Part shown: in pieces, positions 25,873 through 36,590 of the stretch
Position numbering within the stretch: position 1 is the stretch's first letter
How the letters are laid out: each line of letters opens with the position of its first letter
From: Prinia subflava
Taxonomy: Eukaryota > Chordata > Aves > Passeriformes > Cisticolidae
Length of the DNA stretch: 64,000 nucleotides
Direction of reading: 5' to 3'
Assembly (NCBI RefSeq): GCF_021018805.1
Contig: NC_086283.1
Span: 11,173,162 to 11,237,161, forward strand
Translations under genes and position numbers: made by a program
Notes under the pieces: generated by a model
What the model saw: the letters and a program-made list of their open reading frames with translations, nothing else
What the model was told of the DNA's origin: nothing
The model's database searches: none

Positions 25873-25907
25873 CTGTCAAATAACATACCTAAAATGTTAT
25901 TTGACAG
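25873..25907. repeat. Perfect inverted repeat, 14-bp arms
   Basis: Arms 'ctgtcaaataacat' (25873-25886) and 'atgttatttgacag' (25894-25907) are exact reverse complements around the 7-nt spacer 'acctaaa'. Confidence 0.95.
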
Positions 25908-28900
25908 AGTATTTTTGTAAGGAAACATACATTCAGGTGAAAACTTGACTGGAAAACTAAGATTCCAGTCAAATCAGCAGCACCTTTACAAAAAGATATT
26001 ACCTATGGTACAGAAAAGAACACATAGATCTGATAGCAATTTCCATAACTAGAAAAAGAAGCTGTCTGAAGGTGCTGTGACTAATAAGTCACCAAATCAG
26101 CGCTTCTTTTACGGGAGCTTTGGAGAGAGACTCAAATAAATCAGATTTGTCATAACTCTAAATACCATTTGAAATGTCAGCTGGGAATTCAAACTTGGTG
26201 TACCACGACAGTGTGTTTGTAAGCCTTGACTGCACTTCACTAGGAGCCTGTTGTTTTCACAGATCAAGAAGCCATTTTCTGTGGGAGAAATTCTTCCTTT
26301 TTTTGACAATCATCTTTTTTCTACCTGTTCACATCAGATAAAGATGCTCATTCTGTTCAATCTGAACGCAGTTTTTCCTAACAAACACAGCTCTGAGTAT
26401 GTAAAAGCTGTCATCTCAGAAAGTGTTTTAAACAATGCTGGCTTTCTACCCATTTGGTTTCCACAAAACCTGTGACAGCACAGAGCAGTCATATTGCTTG
26501 CACTAGCAGGCAATCCAGTTAATTTCTATGTTTTAAAAATGCTTCTTTGCCTTAGAAAAGGTCTCTACTCTTCACAAATCCTCTTCTGAAATGTAAAGAG
26601 GTTATTCATTTCAAAGAAAGTAATAAGGGATAGGATGAAATCAATGGAATCTCACAGCAGTTTCTTCATGCATTTTGGTTTTCAGTGATGAAAAATGAGT
26701 ATGAATCTGAAATACATTAAAGTCTAATAAAGGAGCCATCAACTGAAAGCAAGAGTATAAAATACACTGGACTGGATTGGTTTAGAGCAGGCTGTCTGCA
26801 CTTTACCTGATTCACCTGTAGCATTACTCTTCTGAACTCATTGGTGACCACCAATACCAAGATGTAAAACACAGAAGGCAGGGAATAATCTAAATTAATA
26901 AGCTGTCAGTAGCTAGCAGGGTGAAAACAACATTGGTTTTACATTATTTTCCATCTATTATATGAAGACAGCACAGAGGAATGGTGGAGAAAGATCTGAC
27001 TTGGTTTCATGGCACGAAGATTTTCCTTAGTGTTAATCTGCCTTTATGCAGCTATGCCAGATCTAGAATTATACCATTCTCTTGGCACAAAGTAACTGCT
27101 CAAAGTTTGACCAAGGATCTAAACATGAAGTAATATCTGAGGTGGCACTTTTTGTCTTCTCAGATTGTTGGGATGATTTAGGACATTAGTTATCCTGAAC
27201 TAAGATTTCTGCCAGTGTAGAAACATGACAAACTCATATTCAGGTACCAGTTTCAGTTAGACTCACTAAAACACAGATTTTTTTTTTCTCTCTCTCTTCT
27301 TCCAATTCTCTGTATATGTATTTTGACAGTAAATTCTCCTCTATGCCATTGATAGATTTGTACTGTCTTTGTAAAACTGTATGTTTACAAAACCTTAGGA
27401 ACAATTTTGTTCATACAAGAGAAGACTATTACATAAAGTATTAAATTCCACCTTTGCAAACCTCCCAAACAGCTCTTGGAGAAACAAAGGCCACCATCAC
27501 TGAAATGAAAAATTTTCAGTGTCCTTCTCAAACACCAAAAATATTATTTTCCTGAAAAATCTCATAACAGCACAAGGATAAATGGAGCATCCCAATAATT
27601 GCCAACTCATGTAATCTTTTCAAGATAATGTCTTCAGATACATTTTTATAATAATATAGGCCTATGAATTAATTTATTCTGACATTCATTTATACTGAAA
27701 TAAAGTGAGGAAACACTTCTTATCTCATTTTTTCAATCTTGTAATTCTTTTTTATAAAAAGACAATATTAAAAAGGTTTGTTCTCTAATATTCTTTGGAG
27801 AAAGGTGTTATTCATTTACCAGTGATATACAGTGACAGAGAAAATGATTCCCTATTCTGGATTAAAAATCCAAAGTGCATGGTGCAAATACTGAGCAAAG
27901 AGAATATTCAATCTCTGTCATGGCAGATACAGAGAAGGAAGACAGCTGGGCAGAAATATACTGTCAAAACATTCTGCACTGGCAAGCCAGACCCTATGTA
28001 ATTACAGGAAGCATCTTCAGGGTAATTCAGGAACATTTAAACCCCTCTGCTTCTCCAGGCATTTAATTGAAAGGGATAAAAACTCCTGCAGAAAGTCAGC
28101 ATTAGACAATAACAGGAATGGAAAATACTAATATACACAGAAAAGATCTTGCCATAGTGTCCTGTTCCACTTTCCTCTTGTAAATGAATAATTATTTTAC
28201 TTTTTTTATTAATTCTATCAATTACAGAAATGTACCCATTGCTTTTGGAATGTTGGTACAATGATTCTGTCTATAGTCATGGACCAAAAAGTGCCTCAGC
28301 TGTGTTAAGGAGTACAACACATTGCCCATGTACAGGTATATGCCAAGCATAAGGTACACGTGTCCTTGATACCAGCACTACAGCCACTGTGAAAAAGTGG
28401 CCAGACCAAACATTACATGGGGAAGCCAGTTCCAAAAATGAAGAATTTATTCAGAAGTTCTGCTTAAATTTCCGGAGGAGAGTTTCCAGGTACATGATAA
28501 CGGTAGCTAGGGGCAACTGGTCTCACAACTTCCCTACTCATATGGTTGTGAAATGTTTTTTGAAGCCACTGGGAATCCAGGCATCATTTTCAAAACGTGT
28601 AATAATCTAAACTAGTGTACTTTTCTCATGTAAGGGTTAGCCCACCAGCTACACTGTCTGCATAGAAAAAGGAGAGTTAGAAAAATTCGGGCAGCAAGGT
28701 CCAGCTTCCATTGTAACTAAGCTGATTGTTTGCTTCACACTAGCATAACACCAATGACTTTAGGAAGGTATTTCTGAATCACATTTGAGTAAATACCTGA
28801 GTTAAAATCCAGAAAATTACATGGAATCCTAAGAAAATATTTAAAGCACATTATAATACATTGTAAGTGATATCAGAAGAGCAGTCTTTGTTTACAAAAA

Positions 28901-29643
28901 TATATTGATTATTTAACAGTGACTTAGTAGGACAGGAAAAACCCATATTTTTCAGTAAAATTAATACCTTTGTATTAACAATTTAATAGTGTGATATTTT
29001 CTTAGAGTATTTCTGTTGAGGTTATAAATTATTTTGCTTCATGAGCATTATGTCAAAGGGTGCTTCTCAACCTTGAATATTAGATTACCCTGTATTTCCA
29101 TTACGAAGCATTCTTAGTCTATAGAGATTGCATTTCCCTTTTTCTGTAATTTCAGAAAGGATTTCTCAAGAAAGAACAGGACAGAAGTATTTTACACTTC
29201 AAACCTTACCCATTTATGCAAACACTCTAAAAGCCCATGTAGGAATTCACTTTTTCAGATGCATTTTGCTTCCTGAAAAAACAATGAAAACCTTTTCTGT
29301 AGCCACTAAGCCAGCATTACATAACAATATGATAAAATGGTCTCACTTCCACCTGTTAAAACATAGCAAACTATATTTTTAAGAGTAGACTGCTTTAAAA
29401 GCTTACTCAGTGCCCTTTGCTGATGTGTACCATTTTCTTAAAGTATAATTAAGAGTCTAGAAGTGAACTTAGGAAGACGCAACCAGGAGAGAACTTTTGG
29501 ATGATCAGATTCTATTCCCTGCTAATGCAAGGGCACCATGTCAAACATTATCACTGTAACAAACTTTTATGGTGCTAAAATTCCACTTTTACCCCCATCT
29601 TCTGCTGCAGAGCTGATAGAAGCTTGGTCACCCTTCTCTCAAT

Positions 29644-29904
29644 TCAGGGGGCACCCTGTTCATGTCTGGCAGAAGCTGATGGATTTATGAAGTGCCACAA
29701 TAACTTTTTGTTACATCTCAGCCTCTCTTCCAGGTCCTCTAAAAGGTGCTTCAGTTTCTGAATTTCCTCACCCAGGAGTCAAGTACTCCCATGCAATTTT
29801 TCCAGTAATTTCTTTCTGAGGAAACAGAGTGCTCTGACTAAGTCCAGTACATGCAGACTCATTGATTTGAAAGCCTGATTCTTTCTTCTCCTATATGGTA
29901 TCAA
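29644..29904 (-). pseudogene. Possible decayed coding fragment with coiled-coil character
   Basis: On the minus strand one frame runs about 85 codons with a single internal TGA (29779-29781) before its stop at 29644-29646. Upstream of the TGA the frame is basic and leucine-rich (RKKLLEKLHGS type). Downstream it has heptad-like charged sequence (GEEIQKLKHLLEDLEERLR). The composition is more protein-like than most frames here. The family is unknown; a LINE ORF1 coiled coil, a retroviral gag-like piece or an old processed pseudogene are all possible, as is chance. Confidence 0.2.
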
Positions 29905-30137
29905 TTATTTGTTCCCATCAATCCATCTTCTCACTGACATACCATTCTTTGCAATATTCCTATTTTTTCCAATTTTCCTTCTATAAACTGAAAATACTTC
30001 TCTCAACTATCTCTCCCTGCTTCTATATTTCTCACGGTAACAGAGCCATGCATCTTGGTCTACCTCTTACTACAGCTGAAACATATCTGTATATCTGTTC
30101 CTTGTCCTTAGATGTTCCTCTAGCTTTGGTTACTTAA

Positions 30138-30164
30138 AATTTAAGTAAAATTTTTACTTAAATT
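30138..30164. repeat. Perfect AT-rich palindrome, 13-bp arms
   Basis: Arms 'aatttaagtaaaa' (30138-30150) and 'ttttacttaaatt' (30152-30164) are separated by one T. It lies 9 bp from the target duplication of the next LTR. Confidence 0.95.
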
Positions 30165-30173
30165 GTTACACCA

Positions 30174-30179
30174 AATCCT
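30174..30179. repeat. Target site duplication, left (AATCCT)
   Basis: Paired with AATCCC at 30745-30750, one mismatch in six. A 6-bp duplication is typical of class II (beta/alpha-like) ERVs. Confidence 0.6.
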
Positions 30180-30744
30180 TGTCGGGGTGCTCACTAAGAG
30201 CCGACGGCTCTGTCACAGCTAGCCCAGACACAGCGACAGGCGTCGGCAAGGGTCAGACCGCGAGCAGCGCAGGCAGGGCTGACTCCCGTGGGTTCTTGTC
30301 CTAAAGGGGCTCGTGTGAGCGATGGAAATTCGACAGGCAGTGGAACGAAAGGAGGAAACAATTCCAGATGAACAGAGGGTTTATTACAAACACCTCCTCA
30401 GCCCGGGACTGTCCGGGGGGAGGAGGGTGCAGTGGGTTTTTGTCAGGGGAGAGTCGGGGGGAGGGGGGCAAAGGGAGTGGTCAGTCACTGCTGGCCAACC
30501 AGGGCAAGTTGCTGGGGGACCAAGGGTAGGAGAACATAACTTAGACTAATCAGGAGAGGGTAGGAGGGATTTCACCAAGGCGGGAAAGAATAACAGACAG
30601 CTAACCGTGTGCCGCATAACAGGTGCAGGTGCAGACAGAAATCATGTGAGTTAAACAAAGGAACCATCAGGGGGAAGGGTACAGAGAACCAGACGAGTAC
30701 AAAAATATATAAAGCATAACCGATTAAATTAACACACTGCCACA
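30180..30744 (-). mobile_element. Solo ERV LTR (565 bp), minus orientation
   Basis: Bounded by TG...CA (plus strand TGTCGGGGTG ... GCCACA) with a near-matching 6-bp duplication on both sides. It is GC-rich against an AT-rich background. On the minus strand it reads as U3, then AATAAA (rc of 30380-30385), then a U5-like segment ending CCCCGACA, so the element points left. TATA-like sequence near 30700-30710 sits only about 40 bp from the LTR 5' end and is doubtful. No second LTR or primer site is seen next to it, so it is probably a solo LTR left by LTR-LTR recombination. An open frame on the same strand just outside (30989-31246) leaves a small chance that some internal sequence survives. Confidence 0.82.
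30380..30385 (-). terminator. Poly(A) signal of solo LTR
   Basis: TTTATT on the plus strand, AATAAA on the minus strand, in the expected R region. Confidence 0.65.
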
Positions 30745-30750
30745 AATCCC
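30745..30750. repeat. Target site duplication, right (AATCCC)
   Basis: Five of six bases match AATCCT at 30174-30179. Confidence 0.6.
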
Positions 30751-33700
30751 TGCCCAAGGTTGTCATCCTTTTAACTGATTTTGATTTTCTTTAAACTCTT
30801 GGTATTAAAAGAGGAAGTAGCTGGTACATACATAACCAAAAGGAGTACAAAGAAGAATGGTGGGACAGAGATGCATACACAGACTTGTTTTCCCAAAAGA
30901 GGAAGACAGCCTAGTGAGGCAAGGACAGCGTGCGGGGAGAAGGGAGCCAGACATTAGGCTGGACCATGGAAATGAGGACCTGGTTGAGTCAGGTAGCAGA
31001 AATTCTTAAAGTTGCAGCAGCATACACCTTCAGAGCTTCAATTCGATCTTCAGAGTCCTGCTGCTCCAATCTCAGCAGAATGCTATTATGTTCCCTAGAA
31101 AGTCTATGGATCCATGAGAGACTAGATTCAAATGGTACTGAACAGATCTTGTCCCATACCTCATCCCTTGACCCTTTGTAGCTGAAGGATACATGAATGG
31201 AGCTGCCCTGTACAGCCATACCAAAAGCTGAAAGGGATACAAGCATGGAACTGAAGCAAAGGGAGCAGAAATAGGATTACAGTCAGAGCAGTGACGGAGC
31301 TGGAGACTGTGCTGCACATTATTGGATTTGAATCTATATATAACACCAGATTCTAAAAAAAAAAAAAGCAAACAGGAAAACTCCTAGCTATGAGCCTATA
31401 ATTTAACCTCATCAGGGTTCCAGTGGCATATAAAATACTGTGGTAGTTTTAAGTCAGCTGACCCTGCTGTGAAATCTGTTCCCCAGCCTACTAATCTTAC
31501 AGTTAGACTGACATTTCAAAGACCCCTAGTACAAGTGTGAGCCAAAACAAGCACAAAACCAAACTCCACAAGGTATTTTAGTAGTTCTCCACTCAGAAAG
31601 ATGACAGAGGATTTTTTGGGCTGGATTTTGCCTGTAATCCCTTATGGTGAAGGCCAGTGTTTATTCTCTATCTATGAGGATTTGCTCTTCAGGGAGACAG
31701 ATGTTTGTGGGAAGTCATGTCTTATCTCTCAAGACAAAGCTGCAGCTTCCAATGTTGTGCAGAAACAAACAGCTTATGCATTTTTCAGTATTTTTTAGGG
31801 AAAGCTTTTTTTGGTGGAAAGAAGATTAAGTGACAAGAGCCCCCTAAAGGCCAAGGGCAGCTCCAAGAATCTCCTTGCCTAGTGAGGCTCTAATAGTGTT
31901 AGAACACGTGTATTTTGTTCTTCTCCTGTACAAGCATTTATTTATGCAAAGCTCAGACTCGTTTATTGTGTATTTTTCCAGCAGTTTTCCCAGAAAACCT
32001 TCTTTTGTGAGGAAAGAGAGCCTGAAGTTATGGTTCCATCTACCTCTAGTTTAAAAAAGCTTAGTAAATATGCAAAGTTAGCATGCCTTAATGTGAGTTT
32101 TCTGTTATGTAAAAATTGCTTATAAAATAAGGGGCATGACATTGATTCTATTTATGTATTTATTTATCTGTGCAAGAAAATTTCTCTTGTTGTAATTATT
32201 TAAATTATCTCTGATCTTTATTTGGGGTAACTTCTACTTTAATCCTCATGTAGTCAAAACTATTGATTTCCCTGGATTCATTGAAGCCCTTTGTGATCTT
32301 AATTCTGCAGTAGGACAGATAAGACAATAATCAAAATAATGGCAGTATCTGTTGGACCTCAGAGAAAAAAACACATAAGAAACAAGTTTCTACAGTGAGA
32401 AAGCGTGTAGTATATTAGCCAATAAAAATTTTATGCACCTTGTGGGAAAGTATCATTAATAATACACTCAATATATATTTCACACTGCATATATGTTATA
32501 AAGTCCTTGATAATTAATTTTTTAATGAGATATGTGAGGTTTTTATCACTATACTGGCTTCCAATCCTTCTGTATGACTACTCTTTTTCTGGGCATAATT
32601 AGTTACTATATAATGTAATTAACAGTTTACATCTTTTCCATCAACTAATTCACAAGCTAATTTTTTTTTGCCTTAATGGTTTCTTTTGTGTAATTTATAT
32701 TCTACAGGTTGTTCCCTTCATGCTTTGTTTTCAGTATTATTATTTTCATATTGTTTCATAATTTTTCAAGTTCATTTCTCTACCCAGCTTGTTCCAGGAG
32801 GATCCTGATTCACTGAAATGCACTTAAATATGCATTAAAATTAAGTGTATAGCAGAATACTCTTGAAATCATCTCAGCCTTCTAAATGAAGCAGAAGCTT
32901 AAGAACCTTGTTGAATTAGGGTGTATGTGCTTTACAAGATGCTGAGATATCTAGAGTTTCACAAGCAGAAACTTAGTGGTTTGCTTTTTTCTTTTACCAT
33001 ACCTTTTTTAAAGGCTTTTATCTGATTGAGATAAATTTTCTGGAATTAGCAGAAATTGTGACACCCATGGTATTACTTCTGCTCATTTCTCACCTTCATT
33101 ATGCTCAATTTAAATAAATTTTGCAGCTAATATTGCGTTTCCTTTTATTTGCATGACCTGACTTCTACAGTATTCAGGCTTCTTTTTACCTCTTACCTGC
33201 TATCTGCACAGTGGGAACAAAAATGAGGGGAAAAAAGGACTCCAAAGGGAAAATACAGATATTAAACAGTAAAGAAATCAAACTGCCTTCACTTGAAACC
33301 AGGGAGGGTCCCAGTGAAAAGTGAGCAATAAGGAGACTGCTGTAGGTATAAGAGCACATGATTTGGGAAGACATTTGGAAGAAAGAATATGCTAAAACCC
33401 TTCATCTCTAGACTGCAAGTTGAAAATAAAGAGGAAGTAAAATGCAAATGGAGTGACACTTAAGGAGAACCAGGCAAAGAATCAACACAGAGATAAACAC
33501 ATCTACACAAATGTTAGAAGGCTAAAAATAAACTGGGAATGTCTATCTCTAAATAAATACACTGATTTACTAAACATATCAAAAACCTGGTGACAGGAAA
33601 ACAATCACTAGCGTACTGTAATGCCATGACAAAATATTCAGTGAAGAATTAGTAAACACTGCTGCTGTCAGAATAGATCAGCACATTTACTACAGTATAG

Positions 33701-34278
33701 AGGTAAACTTCATCAGTAAGCCATCTCAGGAAAGACCCAAGCATCTGCATGTTTTTAAATTCCAGGCCTAAACAATATGATAATAGCTTTGGGTGACTGA
33801 CTATCCCTAGGGAAAGGCCAAATGTGCTGACAGAAAATGCAATTGTTTGGGGTTACTTCAGTGATCTTCATGTACTCAAGGGAAATGTCACATAAATACT
33901 TTGCATGGGAGTCTAAGAAGAGGTAAATAATTTATATGTCAATGACTGTCCTCCAGTGAAGCATCCATCTCTTCTAGAACCTCCTGAGTAAACCTCAAAT
34001 GGAGAATCTTTCTCAGAGAACTTACAGGGCCAACTTTTTTGGTACATGAAGGCTGAAAGATGTCAAAGGTATCTCCAGTCTTAAAATAGGGTTTTGGAGT
34101 AGTGTGGAGGAGGAACATCATGAGCTACTGTACTCTGTGCCTGGCAAGTGTCTACAGCCAACAAGAGGCTGCTTATAGTATAGAGATTCAGCTACTATAT
34201 AGCTTTGTTTGAGGGTTTCGTTTCTGTTACAGATCTGACGACATTTGGATAAATACCATAAACTTGGGAAGACCTAAT
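30751..34278. other. Gene-free interval beside the solo LTR
   Basis: No recognised gene. On the minus strand, 30989-31246 is open for 85 codons and ends in a charged, helix-like stretch; I cannot assign it. A 13-nt A run lies at about 31357. The rest, to 34278, is AT-rich with no element identified. Confidence 0.55.
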
Positions 34279-34665
34279 ATGGATTTCCTAAACAGAAATC
34301 CCACCTTAAAAACCTCGTGAGGGTGCTTTGAACAGATTTATGACCATGTGGACAAGACTGATCCAGGTGATACGCTTTACTCAAGTTTTACAGCCATTGT
34401 CAAAATGTAATGAACAGCTTCCATACAAGGCATGAATGATGAACATCCTGTCAGGAAAGGAGATGATGGTTTGGGGATATATAAATCTATAAAATTTTGG
34501 ATAAAATACAGGCCGTCCAATAAGGCAGGAGGAACAGACTCAAAACAAACAGGAGGAGGTGGTTCCATGCATCAGGCAGTAGATCTCTACAACAGGATAA
34601 TGCAGGTGCAATTCACAGGGGCCAGGGGAACACAGCAGAAGTAAAAAGAAGATCCAGAGCAGACT
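34279..34665 (+). mobile_element. Old CR1 fragment: RT piece joined to 3' end
   Basis: From 34279 to about 34400 the sequence follows a conserved CR1 ORF2 reverse-transcriptase stretch: 'atggatttcctaaacag', 'ccttaaaaacctcgtgag' and 'catgtggacaagactgatcc' correspond to the GFxKGxSCLTNL...VDKGDPVD region. From about 34415 it instead follows the older CR1/L3-type 3' end ('ggatatataaatctataaaat', 'cagactcaaaacaaacagga', 'caacaggataatgc'). Several hundred bases of normal ORF2 are missing between them. All frames are broken. It is strongly diverged, so the edges and exact family are uncertain. Confidence 0.6.
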
Positions 34666-36254
34666 ACTAATTGAGCAATGAAAAGGCCAGGAAATTCTCA
34701 GCTGAACCCAGCTAGAGATTTGGAAAGAATCAGAAAAGTGTACATGACTGTCCTATACTTCTTTATCATGCCTGCTTATGCCTGCTGGAGATAATTTACT
34801 GGATTGAACAGACCACAATTCTGAAACAGTGCCCCCTGTTCTTACAAGGGAAAAAGATCAGCACAGCCTGGGCTGCATGGACATGCTAGTGTGTCAGGCA
34901 GCCAGCACTGCTGTGGGGAAAGGATGGAAAGGAGAAAGAGTTCTGGGAAAGAGCAGGAGGAAAACGGGTCAGGTTGGCCAAAACAACTGAGTGATGCCAC
35001 TCACTGAGGGCAGATGGCAAAACCCCTTAGAAAATTTCATGTATGCTTCATGAGGTAAGCAAAAAAAAAATCTTTTTCATTCTAATGAGTGCAAATAGCT
35101 TTTCAAAATTACTATTTATTCCACAATAAACTATTAATAATGTTTGTTGATTTGTATATTAGTCACCACTTCTTCAGTGGTCTTCTGGAAGAGATTTTCA
35201 TTGTTTGACAAGTTTCAGTATTTATGCTCCCTAAAATGAACACAGAAAATGTCAGAAGATTCCTTTACTAATAAAAATGTAGAAAAATACATCAGAAACT
35301 AGAAAAAATACACATTTTAAACTGTGAAAAGATAAAATTTTCTCAAAGGTGTTTTAATTAACAAGTGAACTGCAGTAATAACTGAGACCATTGCCTGAAA
35401 AAATGAATACCCCAGTAATTTCTTTTCAGTAAGTAAAATTTACTTCAGTTGTAATTTATGGCATATCCTTACAGTTCAGAATCTCTCTACAAATCCTCTT
35501 CCACTGCATACTTTTCAGGGGGTTAATTAATTTCATGTCCAAATGAGTGCAAAATATTATCTATTTTCATTATTATCACCCTAATAGGATTAAATTGGTA
35601 ATCACTTTGATTCTAATGAAAAGTCATAAATATCTCCTTGCCTTCTCTTGTACATTTTATTTTCTATACCATCAGACAAAAGCCGCAACAGCAGACTGAG
35701 CTTGCACACTTGGCTGCTTCCCTTCTCCCCAAGCTCAGCAGCAGCTGATTTACTCTGTTGTTAAAATAGACTGGCAGTCTGAGCTACTGCTGGTGTTCAA
35801 CAGTCAGTCTCACCTGTTCAGCCTATCACTGCCAAATTCAGAAGGTTGTTTTTCCCCCCTCATTTTCTTTTTAAATAACACAATAGTGAAATACTGAATT
35901 TGCACATAGTGGCACATTAAGCAACAACACACATACTGGAGGACAGAATTTGCATTGCTGAGAAACTAGATAAATGATTACAGAAAAATCAGAATTCAGT
36001 TCAAATAGGACCATTTAATGATACAATACAAAAATTATTAGCTGAGGGTGACAAAGAATGAGGCAGAAGCATAGTTGGGTACAAGGTGAACCTAAATCAA
36101 CAGTTTCAGACCATGGTATGAGACAAACATCATCACTGGCAGCTGCAAGAAACTTGAAATGCCTTCTTGCATCCTATAGCACAAGCAGAGTGAAATGTAA
36201 TGCCTAGCTTTGGGCACACACTACAAGAGGGATGCATGTGCACAGGGGGTGGCA
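34666..36254. other. Gene-free interval, nothing recognised
   Basis: AT-rich, no open frame of note and no element identified. Confidence 0.6.
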
Positions 36255-36590
36255 AACAAAGTATTGAGAGGAGAATATGAACCCACAAGGAAGAGCTGAA
36301 AGAGCTGGCTTTTAGTCCAGAAAAGCAAAGCATGAAAGGAAGACTATTACTAGACTACAAAGGTGTAATGTAAAAAAGAAAAGGGAATGGATCATTCTAG
36401 ATACTTACGAAGGACAGAACGTTGTGCAAAATAGGCTTGAACTTCAGAAAAGAAGATATAAGGCTATTTCCAGGAAAGCTCTCTATAGGCAAGGACAGTG
36501 AACCAATAGAAGAGCTGATGGGAGAAAGATACAGAGCCTCCATTATCATCCATTTCAAATAAAATACAGGACAAGCGTTTGTCAGCGTCT
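36255..36590 (+). mobile_element. Old CR1 fragment, 3' region
   Basis: Degenerate but ordered matches to the CR1 3' region: 'agagctgaaagagctggctt' near 36291, 'gaatggatcattctagat' near 36385, 'acgaaggacagaacgt' near 36408, 'aataggcttgaacttcag' near 36430, 'gcctccattatcatcc' near 36536 and 'aatacaggacaagcg' near 36560. It reads in sense orientation. No coding potential remains. It appears to be one of the oldest repeats here. Confidence 0.65.

Larger units (their letters stand above)
17117..30137. other. Long gene-free interval with a few unexplained open frames
   Basis: About 13 kb with no recognised gene or mobile element. It contains an (AT)n(GT)n microsatellite, a 14-bp-arm hairpin at 25873-25907, the window's longest open frame (21384-21974) with a second frame 500 bp on, and a coiled-coil-like broken frame on the minus strand at 29644-29904. 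Everything else is AT-rich unique-looking DNA with chance-length frames. Confidence 0.6.
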
